A DNA stretch of 64,000 nt, taken from assembly GCA_001931535.1 (NCBI GenBank), contig CP016211.1, positions 772,501 through 836,500 on the forward strand, in the 5' to 3' direction. Every line of letters begins with the position of its first letter. Position 1 is the first letter of the stretch. Position numbers and translations under genes: made by a program. A model generated the notes under the pieces. The model was given only the letters and a program-made list of their open reading frames with translations. It was not told the origin of the DNA and did no database searches. This stretch comes from Minicystis rosea. Lineage in GTDB: Bacteria; Myxococcota_A; Polyangia; Polyangiales; Polyangiaceae. Of the stretch, positions 9,641-19,487 are shown piece after piece.

Positions 9641-9717
9641 AGAGCCTTCGTTCGGGCTCCGGTTGCGGCGGTGATCACGATGGTAGAGCACGTCTCGCGT
9701 TGCGCGGGCGTGCTCGA

Positions 9718-10754
9718 TCAGGCGGCGACTTTGGCGCGGGCGGTGAAGTCGGCGTCGAGCACGATCCGATAATGGGCCTTGCCGGCGCGCAGGTGGTCGA
9801 GGGCGTCGTTCACGCGCTTCATCGGGAAACGCTCGATTTCAGGGGCGATGCGGTGGCGCGCGGCGAAGTCGAGCATGGTGGCGATCGTCACCGGAGAGCC
9901 CGTGGGCGATCCGGACATGCTCCGTTGGGCCATGATGAGGTTCATGGCCGCGACGGGGATGGGATGCGGGACCACACCAACGACGTGCAAGCGACCTCGC
10001 GGTGAGAGGGCGCCGAAGATGGCGTCCCAATCGAGGGGGCATTGGCAGTGACGATGATGAGATCGAGCGAGCCTTGCAGGGCGCGCAGCGATTCGGGATC
10101 GGTGCTGGAGACGACGTTCGTTGCACCGAAGGTCTTGGCGTCTTGGCCCTTTGCCGGGTTCGAGGTCATGGCGGTGACCTCCGCGCCCCAAGCCGCAGCG
10201 AATTTGATGGCGAGGTGACCGAGGCCGCCGATGCCGATGACGCCGATGCGGCTCGTCGGCGGGATGTCGAAGACGGAGAGCGGCGCGAACACGGTCACGC
10301 CCGCGCAGAGGAGCGGGGCCGCCGCGGCGTCGTCGAGCGCGTCGGGGATGGGGATGGCCCAGGCCCAATGCGCGCGCACGGTCTCGGCGAAGCCGCCGTG
10401 ATGCCCGATGATCGTGGGGACGGCCTGGGCGCAGAGATGTTGATTGCCGGACAGGCATTGCGGGCAATGCATGCAGCTCGAGGCGGTCCAGCCGATGCCG
10501 ACGCGCTGGCCGACGCTGAGACCCTTCGCCTGCGGGCCGAGGGCCACGATGCGTCCCACGATTTCATGGCCGGGGACGACCGGATACTTCGTGTTGTTCC
10601 ACTCGTTGTCGGCCACCGACAGATCGGAGTGGCAGAGGCCGCAGCGATCGACCTTCACCTCGACCTCTTCGGCGCCGAGTGGCCCGGGATCGTACGTGAG
10701 GGGCGCGAGCGGCTGTTTGGCTCCGTAGGCTGCCCATGCTCGGACGTCTGCCAT
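9718..10754 (-). pseudogene. zinc-dependent alcohol dehydrogenase (YahK-like), split by a one-base frameshift
   Basis: An NAD(P)-dependent medium-chain alcohol/aldehyde dehydrogenase. The N-terminal part from ATG 10754 shows the catalytic zinc site (CGLCHSD, PGHEIVG), the structural zinc site with four Cys (C-x2-C-x2-C-x7-C) and the dinucleotide loop GIGGLGHLA. After TANAP the frame changes: the remainder (LDWDAIFGALSPRGRLHVVG through SGSPTGSP) reads in another frame down to 9718. Adding one base to the run of five G at 10035-10039 (+ strand) restores a continuous protein of about 345 residues. All key residues are present, so an assembly error is the simplest reading. Confidence 0.85.
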
Positions 10755-10903
10755 GCTGAACCTCCGGGTCGATGCGCGCGATCGGGGGATCGCGCTCGCG
10801 CCCCGGCTCATGGGACCGCGTGCGAGCACCGTCAAATCAAGGGCCGCAGCGCGGGTGAGCGCGCTCGCTCGCCGAAGGGTGATGGGCCGGCTGCCCTCGC
10901 CCG

Positions 10904-13393
10904 ATGAGGCGCGCTATGGTCGGCTGGCTCATGCGTGCGCTCTTCCGTCTTCGCCCGGCGTCGATCGGGCTCGGTGTCGCCGTCATCGCCGTCGGAGGTC
11001 TCGGCTTCGTGCCGCTCTTCGGCGGGCCTGGATACGAGATCGCGCTCGGCGCGGGGCTGATCCTTCCGTTCGTGGTGGCTATCACCGCGGCTTTGGATCT
11101 GTCCAAAGGCCCAGCGCCGCGGCCGATCGATGCGCTCGCCCGCGCGATCGGGATGGGCGCCGTCTTCGCGTTTGCGGCGTGGGTGACGACCCTCGCACAT
11201 GGGCTGCGGGTGGGCTTCTGCGATGCGCTCGCCGGGACGCTGCACTTCGCGTTGGGGCCGGCGGCGGGCGCGGTGCTGGCTGGGATCTGGGGAGCCGTCG
11301 TGGCCGAGATCGCGCGCGGACGGCGCTTTCGCCGGCTCGTCGCCGTGCTCGCGGCCATCGCGTTGCCCATCGCGACCATCGTCTTCTCGTTGGGCCGTTT
11401 CTACTCGAGCCCGATGATCTTCGGATATGACCCGTTCGTCGGATATTTCAGCGGGACGCTCTACGACACGGTGATCGATACGTCGGGGCTGCTCACGTAC
11501 CGAGCCGGATCGCTCGCGACGTTGATCGCAGTCGTCGTGACGGCGACTCATCTCGATCGACGCGAGAACGGGCGTCTTCGCTTCGTGTGGGCGGGGCAGC
11601 CGGCGCTCGCGGGTGCGGGGTTGATGGCGCTCGTCGCGAGCGTGACGGCGAACGTGCTCGGCGATCGCTTGGGGCATTGGCAGACGGCGGGCACCATCGC
11701 GGCGGCGCTCGGCGGACGCACGGCCGGGCGGCGGTGCGACGTGATCCATCCGCGCACGGCCAAGCGCGCCGACATCGAGCGGTTCACGCAGGACTGCGAT
11801 GCGCACGTCGACGCGGCCGAGCGTTGGTTCGGCGCGCCCGGGCCGGCGCGCATCACGGCGTACGTCTTCGAGAGCGCCGCGCAGAAGGGCGCGCTCATGG
11901 GCGCGGCCGACACGTACATCGCCAAGCCGTGGCGGCGCGAGGTGTACGTGCAAGCGTCGGCCTATCCGCATCCGGTGATCGGTCACGAGCTGATTCACGT
12001 GATCGCGGGCACCTTCGGGCGCGGGCCGTTCCGCGTGGCCGGGAGCGGGGGCGGGCTCTTGCCGAACCCCGGGCTCATCGAGGGCGTGGCGGTCGCGGCC
12101 GAGCCGCGCGACGGTGATCGCGCGCCCTACGAGTGGGCCAAGGCGATGCGGGATTTGAAGATCCTCCCGCCGCTCGATCGGCTCTTCGCGCTCGGGTTCC
12201 TCGGGGAGAACGCGGGTGTGGCGTACACGGTGAGCGGCGCGTTCGTGGGGTGGGTGCACGAGCGTTGGGGCGCGGCCGCGATCCGCGATTGGTACGGCGG
12301 GCGCGCGCTGCCGGAGATCACCGGGAAATCATGGGCCGACCTCGAGCACCTCTGGCACGAGGAGCTCGATCGCGTGACGTTGCCGGAGGCGGCGCGCGCG
12401 CAGGCCAAGGCGCGCTTCGATCGGCCGGCGATCTTCGGGCGGCGGTGCCCACACGTGGTCGATGCTTGTCGCGGGCGCGCCGATCGGCTGCGCAACGCAG
12501 GCGACTACGAGGGCGCGCTGGCCGCGTACGAAGAGGTGTTGGCGCTCGATCCTCGCGACAGCGGCGTGCGCGTGTCGATGGCGGTGACGCGGCTCCGCGA
12601 TGGCAAGGTCGAGGAGGGGAGGGAAGCGCTCGCGCGCCTCGCCGACGGCAAGGACGTGCCCCGGCACGTGCGCGATCGCGCGGTGGAGGAGCTCGCCGAT
12701 CTCGCGATGCTGAGCGGTCGCGGCGACGAGGCGATCGCGCGGTACCGCGATCTGATGAGCCGCACCACGGACGAGGATCAGCTCCGCCAATACGAGGTCA
12801 AGATCACCGCGGCCGCCGACGCGCGGCTCCGGCCCGCGCTCGCGGCGCTCTTGGTCGGGACGATCGAGCCCGGATCGCAGCCCGCGGTGCCGCGTGGTCC
12901 CGATCGATCGATGGCGCTCGAGCTCTTGGGCGGCATCACGGTGTCGGCGCCCGAAGAGGGGCTGCCTTGGTACCTGCTCGCCCGGCAGTACGCGAACGCG
13001 GGGCAGTATGAGGATGCCGCACCTCGGCTCGATCGTGCGCTCTCGGGGAACATCGCGAGCGCGCGGGTGCGGGTCGAGGCCGAGCGCCTGCGCCTGCTCG
13101 TGGCGTGCGCCCTCGGTGACGGCGCGGGGGCCGCGCAGATGTTGGCCCGCTACGTCGCGCACGCGGAGGTGAGCGATGCTCGGCGCGATGCGGCCCGCGC
13201 GCTCGTCGAACGATGCACCAACGCGAAAAGTACGGTGGTGGTATCCAAAGTGAGCAGCGCGACATCTGCGCCGAGCGGGCGAGCCGAGGCGCCCCTGGCC
13301 GGAAGCGGAAGCGCGATCCCAAGCACTGGAGGAAGCTCGCACCCGCCCGGATCAGCAGAGTACGATGGCGGCCCTCCGAAGGCGGAGAGGTAA
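10904..13393 (+). CDS. membrane-anchored HELIH metallopeptidase with TPR-like C-terminus
   Basis: An 829-residue protein. The N-terminal 250 residues hold about six transmembrane segments. A soluble domain follows with the zinc motif HELIH (His361-Glu362, His365) and a downstream GLIEG with Glu393, the arrangement of gluzincin peptidases. Then comes a helical TPR-like part (from about residue 525, AGDYEGALAAYEEVLALDP) and a Ser/Pro-rich tail. This suggests a membrane-bound protease with a protein-interaction module; the substrate is unknown. Starts at 10904, 10916 and 10931 are all possible and none has a clear ribosome site. The histidine kinase gene begins 4 bases after the stop, so the two are probably co-transcribed. 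Confidence 0.7.
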   Translation: MRRAMVGWLMRALFRLRPASIGLGVAVIAVGGLGFVPLFGGPGYEIALGAGLILPFVVAITAALDLSKGPAPRPIDALARAIGMGAVFAFAAWVTTLAHGLRVGFCDALAGTLHFALGPAAGAVLAGIWGAVVAEIARGRRFRRLVAVLAAIALPIATIVFSLGRFYSSPMIFGYDPFVGYFSGTLYDTVIDTSGLLTYRAGSLATLIAVVVTATHLDRRENGRLRFVWAGQPALAGAGLMALVASVTANVLGDRLGHWQTAGTIAAALGGRTAGRRCDVIHPRTAKRADIERFTQDCDAHVDAAERWFGAPGPARITAYVFESAAQKGALMGAADTYIAKPWRREVYVQASAYPHPVIGHELIHVIAGTFGRGPFRVAGSGGGLLPNPGLIEGVAVAAEPRDGDRAPYEWAKAMRDLKILPPLDRLFALGFLGENAGVAYTVSGAFVGWVHERWGAAAIRDWYGGRALPEITGKSWADLEHLWHEELDRVTLPEAARAQAKARFDRPAIFGRRCPHVVDACRGRADRLRNAGDYEGALAAYEEVLALDPRDSGVRVSMAVTRLRDGKVEEGREALARLADGKDVPRHVRDRAVEELADLAMLSGRGDEAIARYRDLMSRTTDEDQLRQYEVKITAAADARLRPALAALLVGTIEPGSQPAVPRGPDRSMALELLGGITVSAPEEGLPWYLLARQYANAGQYEDAAPRLDRALSGNIASARVRVEAERLRLLVACALGDGAGAAQMLARYVAHAEVSDARRDAARALVERCTNAKSTVVVSKVSSATSAPSGRAEAPLAGSGSAIPSTGGSSHPPGSAEYDGGPPKAER

Positions 13394-13397
13394 ATCG

Positions 13398-15890
13398 ATG
13401 GCTGCTGGCTCCGAACCATCCGCGCCCCGCATAGCGGCTCCCGTCGAGCCGGACTTGAACGCGTTGCATCGGGTCGTCGCCGCGCACCCGAACATTCTCG
13501 ATCCCGAGGCCTTCGACGAGCTCAATGCGGAGATCGCGAGCTTGATCCGCTTCGATCGGCTCGGCCTCTTGGTGCCCGACGGGCCGCTGTCGCTGCGCCT
13601 CTTCGCGCAGTCGAACGTGCCGGACAGCGCCATACCCTTCGGGACGCGGCTCGGCGGCGTGCCCGAGGTGTGGCAGCGGCTCTTTCACGATCAGCTCCCG
13701 CACTTCGCGTTCGACATGACGCGCGGGCCGGAGGTGGAGCGACAGGCCGCGCGTGATGGCCTGCGCGCGTACGCCGCGTTTCCCATCCGCGTGTCCGCGG
13801 GGCCGCCGCCTTCGCGCGCGCGTCCCTCGATGTTGGCGCCGACGATGCGCACCATCGGCGTGCTCTCGCTCTCGTTCTTCGCCGAGGAGGGAGTTCGCGC
13901 GCTGCCGGTTTCGCTCGTGCAGGAGATCGCCGACGCCATCGGGCCGAGCGTCGAGCGCGCGCTGGTGCTGGCGCGCGCGCACCGGCTGGCGATGATCCTG
14001 GAGACGTCCGGCGACGCCATGCTCGCGTGGGATCGCGAGGGCGTGATCACCGACGCGAACCGCGCGGCCGTCGTGCTCACGGGCCGCGGGCAGGACGAGC
14101 TCATCGGTGTGCGCATCACCGATCTCCTCGTTCCGCCGCCGGTCCCCGGTGATCCGACGGCCGCCGACGGCGTGCGCCTCTCGCTCCTCGCGCGCGGTCC
14201 GTACGGCCCGCGCCGCATCCCCGTCGCGGCCACCGTCACCGCGGTGCACGGCGACGCGCTCGTCGCGGCCCACGCGTTGCTGCGCGATCTGTCGCTCGTC
14301 GTGGTCGCCGAAGAGCAGGCCGCGCTGCGCCTCGCCCGCATCCGCGAGCTCGAAGAGGCGCACCGCACGCTCCTCGACAACGCGCCCTTCATCATCTTCC
14401 GCCTCGATCCAGCGACCGGGCGGCTCGTGTTCTTGAGCCGCCACGCCGAGCGTCTCCTCGGCGTGCCCACCGCCGAAGCGCTGAGCGCGCCGGGCTTCCT
14501 CCGCAACGCGCACGCCGATGCGCACGGCGTGGCCGCGTTCGACGCCGCGGTGGCGCGGGCGCGCGCGGGCTCGGTGGCCCTGCCGTACGAAGCGCGCCTC
14601 CGCCGTCGTGACGGCGTGGAGATCAACGTGCGCGGCACCGTCTATCCGCTTCTCGCCGAGGGCGCCTCCGTGGCCGCGATCGAGGGCGTGCTCGCCGACG
14701 TGAGCGCCGAGCACGAGGCCCGCACGCGCCTCGTGCAAGCCGATCGGCTCTCCACCTTGGGCACGCTCGCGGCCGGCGTGGCGCACGAGATCAACAACCC
14801 TGCGGCCTTCATCCTCCTCGGCCTCGACATGCTCGGCCGCATGCTCTCCGGCGCCGGCGTGCAGATGGAGGAGAGCGTCGCCGAGAGCGCCGGCGAGACC
14901 TTGCGCGAGCTCCGCGACTCGATCCGGCGCATCGTCGACATCGCCCGCGATCTCCGCCTCTTCACCAGCCCGCCCGGCAACGAAGGCGGCCAGCGCACCA
15001 TCGTCGACGTGAACCGCACCGTGGAGTCGGCCTTGAGCCTCACGCGCGGCCAGATCCTGGAGCGCGCCCAAATCGAGCGGCGCCTCGACGAAGTGCCGCC
15101 CGTGGTGATGGACGACGGCCGCCTCGGTCAGGTGGTGGTGAACCTGCTCGTGAACGCGGCGCAGGCCATCCCCAAGACGTATGCCGGCGATCAACGCATC
15201 ACCGTGGCCACGCGCAGCGACGGCCGCACCGTGGTGCTCGAGGTGACCGACACCGGCACCGGCATCGCGCCCGAGGATCTGTCGCGCATCTGGCAGCCCT
15301 TCTTCACCACCAAGGGCCCCGCCGTGGGCACTGGCCTCGGCCTCTCGATCAGCCGTGAGATCGTGGAGCGCGCCGGTGGCACCATCCATGTCGACAGCCC
15401 CGTCCCCGGCTCCGATCCGCCCTGCGGCGCCCGCTTCATGATCACCTTGCCGGCCGCCGGCGACGACGAGCCGGTGACCCCGCGCGCCTCCCCCGTGCCC
15501 GATCCCAGCCCCGAGCCCGTGCGCGTGCTCATCGTCGAGGACGAAGCCGCCTTGGCGCGCGCGCTCTCCGAGGAGATCGGTCGCTATCACGAGGTCACGC
15601 TGGCGCCCGGCGGCGAGGCCGGCTTGCAGCGCCTCTCCATCGAGGCCTTCGACGTGGTGCTCTGCGATCTGCGCATGCCCGATCTGAGCGGCGAGGCCCT
15701 TTATGCCAAGGTCCTCGAGCACGACGAAGCCCAAGCCGGCGCCTTCGTCTTCATGACGGGCGTGGGCTTCGGCGCCGACGTGGAGCGCTTCCTCATGGAA
15801 TCGGGCCGCCCGGTGCTGGAAAAGCCCTTCTCCGCCGAGGCGGCGCTCGACGCCATCGCCAAGGTGGTCAAACGCAGATCGGTTGTTTGA
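13398..15890 (+). CDS. hybrid sensor histidine kinase/response regulator
   Basis: An 830-residue protein with these domains in order: a GAF-like N-terminal sensor (about 20-190), two PAS domains (about 195-310 and 330-450), HisKA with phospho-acceptor His463 in AAGVAHEINNP, HATPase (VVNLLVNAAQA, DTGTGIAP, GTGLGLSIS), and a C-terminal receiver with phospho-acceptor Asp757 (VVLCDLRMPDLSG). There is no transmembrane segment, so it senses a cytoplasmic signal. ATG 13398 is chosen over 13365 because GGAGAGGT lies 8 bases upstream and the protease gene stops at 13393. No separate output regulator is adjacent. Confidence 0.9.
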   Translation: MAAGSEPSAPRIAAPVEPDLNALHRVVAAHPNILDPEAFDELNAEIASLIRFDRLGLLVPDGPLSLRLFAQSNVPDSAIPFGTRLGGVPEVWQRLFHDQLPHFAFDMTRGPEVERQAARDGLRAYAAFPIRVSAGPPPSRARPSMLAPTMRTIGVLSLSFFAEEGVRALPVSLVQEIADAIGPSVERALVLARAHRLAMILETSGDAMLAWDREGVITDANRAAVVLTGRGQDELIGVRITDLLVPPPVPGDPTAADGVRLSLLARGPYGPRRIPVAATVTAVHGDALVAAHALLRDLSLVVVAEEQAALRLARIRELEEAHRTLLDNAPFIIFRLDPATGRLVFLSRHAERLLGVPTAEALSAPGFLRNAHADAHGVAAFDAAVARARAGSVALPYEARLRRRDGVEINVRGTVYPLLAEGASVAAIEGVLADVSAEHEARTRLVQADRLSTLGTLAAGVAHEINNPAAFILLGLDMLGRMLSGAGVQMEESVAESAGETLRELRDSIRRIVDIARDLRLFTSPPGNEGGQRTIVDVNRTVESALSLTRGQILERAQIERRLDEVPPVVMDDGRLGQVVVNLLVNAAQAIPKTYAGDQRITVATRSDGRTVVLEVTDTGTGIAPEDLSRIWQPFFTTKGPAVGTGLGLSISREIVERAGGTIHVDSPVPGSDPPCGARFMITLPAAGDDEPVTPRASPVPDPSPEPVRVLIVEDEAALARALSEEIGRYHEVTLAPGGEAGLQRLSIEAFDVVLCDLRMPDLSGEALYAKVLEHDEAQAGAFVFMTGVGFGADVERFLMESGRPVLEKPFSAEAALDAIAKVVKRRSVV

Positions 15891-15921
15891 GGCAGCCCGA
15901 AAATACGATATCATCGCCGAC

Positions 15922-17013
15922 ATGACATCGAGAGATTCGTTGCCCGACCTCGAATCGGTTCGGCGCCGACCGGCCATGTACATGGGCGACGTGTACGAGG
16001 GCAGCGGCCTCCTGCACATGGTTTGGGAGCTTGTGGCCAATGCCCTGGACGAGCACCTCGCCGGCCGCTGTCATTCGATATCGGTGGAGATTCATCCCGA
16101 TGGATCCGTCACCGTGGAGGATGATGGGCGCGGCATTCCGGTCCACCCCATCAACGGCGTCCCTTTCGCGCAGGTCGCGCTCACCTCATTCCACACGACG
16201 CCCACGCTCGACGGGCACGCTCCCCACGAGCACCTCGGCCTTCGTGGCGTGGGGATGATGCCGGTGAACGCGCTCTCGTCTTGGCTCCAACTCGACAGCT
16301 ATCACGGCGGCCGGCACTACACGCAACGATACGCGCGCGGCGTCCCCACGTCGCCGCTCACCGATGTTGGGCCCACCCCGCGGACGGGCACGAGGATCCG
16401 ATTCCTCCCCGACTCGACCATCTTCACCAGCATCGATATCAACGCTGGCACCGTGGCGCGCCGGCTCCGGGAGCTTTCGTATTTGCTCTCACCGCTCAGA
16501 CTGTCGTTCGCCGATCGTCGCGAGCTTCGATATCACGAGCCGCGCGGTCTGCGTGCGTTCCTCCAGAGCACCCGCAGAGAGGCCGTGGACCGCGAGGTCT
16601 TCGCGGCGCAAGGGCGGAGCGGTGACATCAACGTGGAGGCCGCCATGACTTGGGGGCACCACTATAGGACATCCATCGAGAGCTTCGCCAACATCGAACG
16701 TACGACCGAGGGCGGGACGCACGTGAAAGGGCTCGTCGAAGGTCTGGTCGACGGCCTCCGCGCTTTCTTGCCAGACGAGCGCCTGGGCAAGGACAACGCG
16801 AGGGTACGCAATGCCGTTCGGGAGAGGCTCGAAGCCGTGGTCTGCGTTCGCCTCCAGGATCCCAATTACGGCGCGCCCACGAAAGATGAGCTCGTAACCC
16901 CCAGAGCCGTGGACGCCGTGCGCACGGTGGTGGCGCCGGCCTTCACGGCGTTTCTCCAAAGCACACCGGCGGTCGCCGAGCGGATGCTGAGCCTCTTGGC
17001 TGAGCACGATTGA
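15922..17013 (+). CDS. stand-alone GyrB-like ATPase-transducer protein (no TOPRIM)
   Basis: A 363-residue protein homologous to the N-terminal 43-kDa part of GyrB/ParE. It keeps RRRPAMYMGDV, the ATP-site WELVANALDE (catalytic Glu and Asn), DDGRGIPVHP, a GLRGVGMMPVNALS lid motif, the transducer GGTHVKGL and a switch-loop Lys in APTKDELV. It then stops where the TOPRIM and zinc-binding parts of real GyrB (about 800 residues) would begin. It therefore cannot supply the topoisomerase cleavage-core residues itself. ATG 15922 is chosen; the open frame extends upstream but only with a TTG inside the kinase gene. It follows the histidine kinase by 31 bases. Confidence 0.8.
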   Translation: MTSRDSLPDLESVRRRPAMYMGDVYEGSGLLHMVWELVANALDEHLAGRCHSISVEIHPDGSVTVEDDGRGIPVHPINGVPFAQVALTSFHTTPTLDGHAPHEHLGLRGVGMMPVNALSSWLQLDSYHGGRHYTQRYARGVPTSPLTDVGPTPRTGTRIRFLPDSTIFTSIDINAGTVARRLRELSYLLSPLRLSFADRRELRYHEPRGLRAFLQSTRREAVDREVFAAQGRSGDINVEAAMTWGHHYRTSIESFANIERTTEGGTHVKGLVEGLVDGLRAFLPDERLGKDNARVRNAVRERLEAVVCVRLQDPNYGAPTKDELVTPRAVDAVRTVVAPAFTAFLQSTPAVAERMLSLLAEHD

Positions 17014-17033
17014 ACGTATCGAACGTGTGGCGC

Positions 17034-17061
17034 GGCTGCTGGGTCCCGAGGCCCAGCAGCC
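17034..17061. terminator. strong hairpin between convergent genes
   Basis: A perfect 10-bp stem, GGCTGCTGGG (17034-17043) with CCCAGCAGCC (17052-17061) and an 8-base loop, lies 21 bases after the GyrB-like stop and 33 bases before the end of the convergent lipoprotein gene. It is a probable bidirectional terminator with no T-tract. Confidence 0.6.
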
Positions 17062-17094
17062 TTCGTCAGGAGATGACGCGAGAGAGCCTGTCGC

Positions 17095-19092
17095 TCACTC
17101 CGGATCGCAGACGTTGTCGCAATACTGCTTGATGACGCCCGTGCGGAAGAACTCGTCTTCCTGGTTCACCGCGGCCGTGAGAGAGCGCACCTTGCCGTGC
17201 GGATCGTCGTCGTTGCCGCCGGTGTTGGGGATGTCGGTGATGGGGGCCGGCGGGAGGCCGAAGTCGAACTCGACCATGCCCGAGCCCGTGTAGGGCGCGG
17301 CGGCCTCCTCGATTCCCCAGATGGAGCGGGCTGCGGGCTTGATGCTCTTGGCGCCGACGGTGCGCGCGATGAGGTGGGCGCCGAGCGGCGTGACCTGGAA
17401 ATCGCCGATGCCGACGTGGAGCAGGACCTGATGGGCCGGCGTGCCGGGCAGCATGTTCTCGGTGATGTAGGGGGCGTAGCCGTTGGGCTCGGTGCGGTCC
17501 CAGGTCATCTGCACCACGCCGAGCACGAGCTGGATGTTGCGGCCCGTCTGGTAGGCGTTGCGGAGCAGCAGGAAGTAGACGCCGAAGTCCGCGCTGCGGT
17601 TGAGCAGCAGGCTATAGTTCATCCCCGGCACGCTCAAGAGGCCGCGGGTCACGTCGGTGGTCACGGCCATGTACGACGTGCCGAAGATGCCGCCTTGGCT
17701 GTCGCCGCGATAATGACGCTCGTTGGGATCGATGGCGCTCTTGCCGTCGAATTGCACCTGGGGCTCGTTCACGAAGCGGCCTCGCATCATGCGCATCGCC
17801 AAGAGGCTGTTGAGGAGGCCTTGGTGTTGGCGATCGACTGCGCCCTTGAAGCCGCCGAGATCACCCACGATGGAGTCGGAGACGGTGGAGAAATCCTCGT
17901 TGGCCATGCCCACGAAATCGACCGCGAACGCGACGTAGTTCTTCGTGTCGGCGATCATCGCGAGGTAACCGTTTTCGCCCTCGTTCTTCGAGCCGAGGAG
18001 GCCATGCCCATTCTGGAGCAGCGCGCCCGGCGTACCCGTGGTCGCCGAGTTGGGGACGTGCACCACGAACTCGTATTCGGCGGTGCCGTTCTGGGTGGGG
18101 AGCCCGTTCGCGTCGAGCACGAGCTTGCCGCCCGGGCCGGGCTTGTCGAGGTAGAGAGGCACCGTCATCTTCCCCGTGATCCGGCGGCGGATGTGCTCGT
18201 TCGGGTTCTCCTCGACGTTGGTGATGGTGTACTCGGGGCCGAGATCACCGACCTTGGCGAGCGCGTCGTCGCGCATGTGGAGGAAGCGCGCGGTGTTGTT
18301 GTCGCGGCTCGACGTGCTGTAGTCCCAAGCGATTTGGAGATTGTCCCGGCCGACGCCCGCCTTCTCGAGGCGAGAGAAGATGTCGGCGTAGAGATCGCGC
18401 CGCGCGAGGACCGAGGCATCGCACGAGTCGCTCTTGTCGCGGAGCGCCTCGAACGCGGGCGTCGCCGGCACGGGCTTGTCGTTCTCGTCGACGACGTTGC
18501 GAATGGCCACGATGTACCGCGTCGCGTCCTTGAGCCGGACGGCGGGGCGGATGATGAACGTGTGATCGCTCGGATCTTCCCCGGGGAGGCTGACGTCGAG
18601 CTCGGCGAAGTGCGGGATGCGCTCGCCCGTCTCGGCGTCGATCATCACCGTGGGCGAGTCCGCGTCGAGCGAATGCGCGATGGTGTCCGGGGACGGCAGG
18701 CCCTTGGTCGAGGCGCCGGGGAGATGGGTGATGGCCGGTTGCCCCGTGGAGAAGCCGTCGCTGTCCTCCCAAAGCGTCCGATCGATGTGCTCGCCGGTGG
18801 ACGAGTATCGCGGCAGCGTGGTGTCGCCGAAGCGCACGCGCTTGCCCGTCTTCGTGGTCGAATCGTCGCGCAGGTAGACGCTCGACGGAAACGGGAACCC
18901 GCATTGCGTCGGCACCAGCGGATCGCAATCGGCGCCGCCCAGGAGCGATGGGCCGCTTCCCATCGTCGTGGTCTCCGGACACTGCGGCGGCGGGTTCTGC
19001 ATGTTGTTCGTCTCGTCCTTGGAGCAGGCGGCCGAGACGAGCGACATCGTCGTGAGGAGCGCGACGCGGAACAGCTTGGAAGAACAGGGCAT
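17095..19092 (-). CDS. large alpha/beta-hydrolase-like lipoprotein
   Basis: About 665 residues from ATG 19092. The signal peptide ends in a lipobox (SLVSAAC), followed by an Asn/Pro-rich linker. The N-terminal half has Ig-like strands (HTFIIRPAVRLKDATRYIVAI), typical of proteins that place a beta-sandwich before a lipase domain. The C-terminal half has a hydrolase fold with oxyanion-type NGHGLLG and a nucleophile elbow GDSQGG. It is probably a surface esterase, lipase or protease; the substrate is unknown. In-frame codons upstream (to 19152) lack signal-peptide character and were excluded. Confidence 0.65.
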   Translation of the reverse strand: MPCSSKLFRVALLTTMSLVSAACSKDETNNMQNPPPQCPETTTMGSGPSLLGGADCDPLVPTQCGFPFPSSVYLRDDSTTKTGKRVRFGDTTLPRYSSTGEHIDRTLWEDSDGFSTGQPAITHLPGASTKGLPSPDTIAHSLDADSPTVMIDAETGERIPHFAELDVSLPGEDPSDHTFIIRPAVRLKDATRYIVAIRNVVDENDKPVPATPAFEALRDKSDSCDASVLARRDLYADIFSRLEKAGVGRDNLQIAWDYSTSSRDNNTARFLHMRDDALAKVGDLGPEYTITNVEENPNEHIRRRITGKMTVPLYLDKPGPGGKLVLDANGLPTQNGTAEYEFVVHVPNSATTGTPGALLQNGHGLLGSKNEGENGYLAMIADTKNYVAFAVDFVGMANEDFSTVSDSIVGDLGGFKGAVDRQHQGLLNSLLAMRMMRGRFVNEPQVQFDGKSAIDPNERHYRGDSQGGIFGTSYMAVTTDVTRGLLSVPGMNYSLLLNRSADFGVYFLLLRNAYQTGRNIQLVLGVVQMTWDRTEPNGYAPYITENMLPGTPAHQVLLHVGIGDFQVTPLGAHLIARTVGAKSIKPAARSIWGIEEAAAPYTGSGMVEFDFGLPPAPITDIPNTGGNDDDPHGKVRSLTAAVNQEDEFFRTGVIKQYCDNVCDPE

Positions 19093-19226
19093 ATCGGGAA
19101 TCGCACGGTAACACGACCGGCGCGACGGGCGGAGAGCGTCGCCTCGCTCCATGCGTTTTCGACGAGAGCCGATGACGCGGAGCGGCTTCCGATGCGAGCG
19201 CCCGCCGGCTACGCTTCCGTCGCGTC

Positions 19227-19487
19227 ATGAGCAACAAGACTCTCCTCAACGCGGCGAAGCAGAAGAAATGCGCAGAATGGCTCGCGTCCAATGGCATCAC
19301 GGCCTGCGCGGCGTGCCGTGCCGAGGGCTTCGAGATTCGCGACGTCGTGCTGGCGCCGGTCTACGACAGCGAGGCGCAGGTCCCCGCGGCACATGGCCTA
19401 CCGATGCTCGCCGTCGAGTGCCGGCGCTGCCTGCACGTGATGTTGTTCGACGCGATTCGCATGGGGCTGATGGGCCGGGGCGAGTGA
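19227..19487 (+). CDS. small zinc-ribbon-like protein
   Basis: An 86-residue cytoplasmic protein with two CxxC pairs (ACAACRAEG and VECRRCLHV) separated by about 45 residues, the spacing of a single zinc ribbon. No transmembrane segment is present. No family name can be given. It is divergent from the large lipoprotein gene at 19092, so the two probably share a promoter region. Confidence 0.6.
   Translation: MSNKTLLNAAKQKKCAEWLASNGITACAACRAEGFEIRDVVLAPVYDSEAQVPAAHGLPMLAVECRRCLHVMLFDAIRMGLMGRGE

Noticed and set aside
12936..16040. Long minus-strand open frame opposite the kinase gene
   Set aside because: Shadow of the histidine kinase; no domain or motif is visible.
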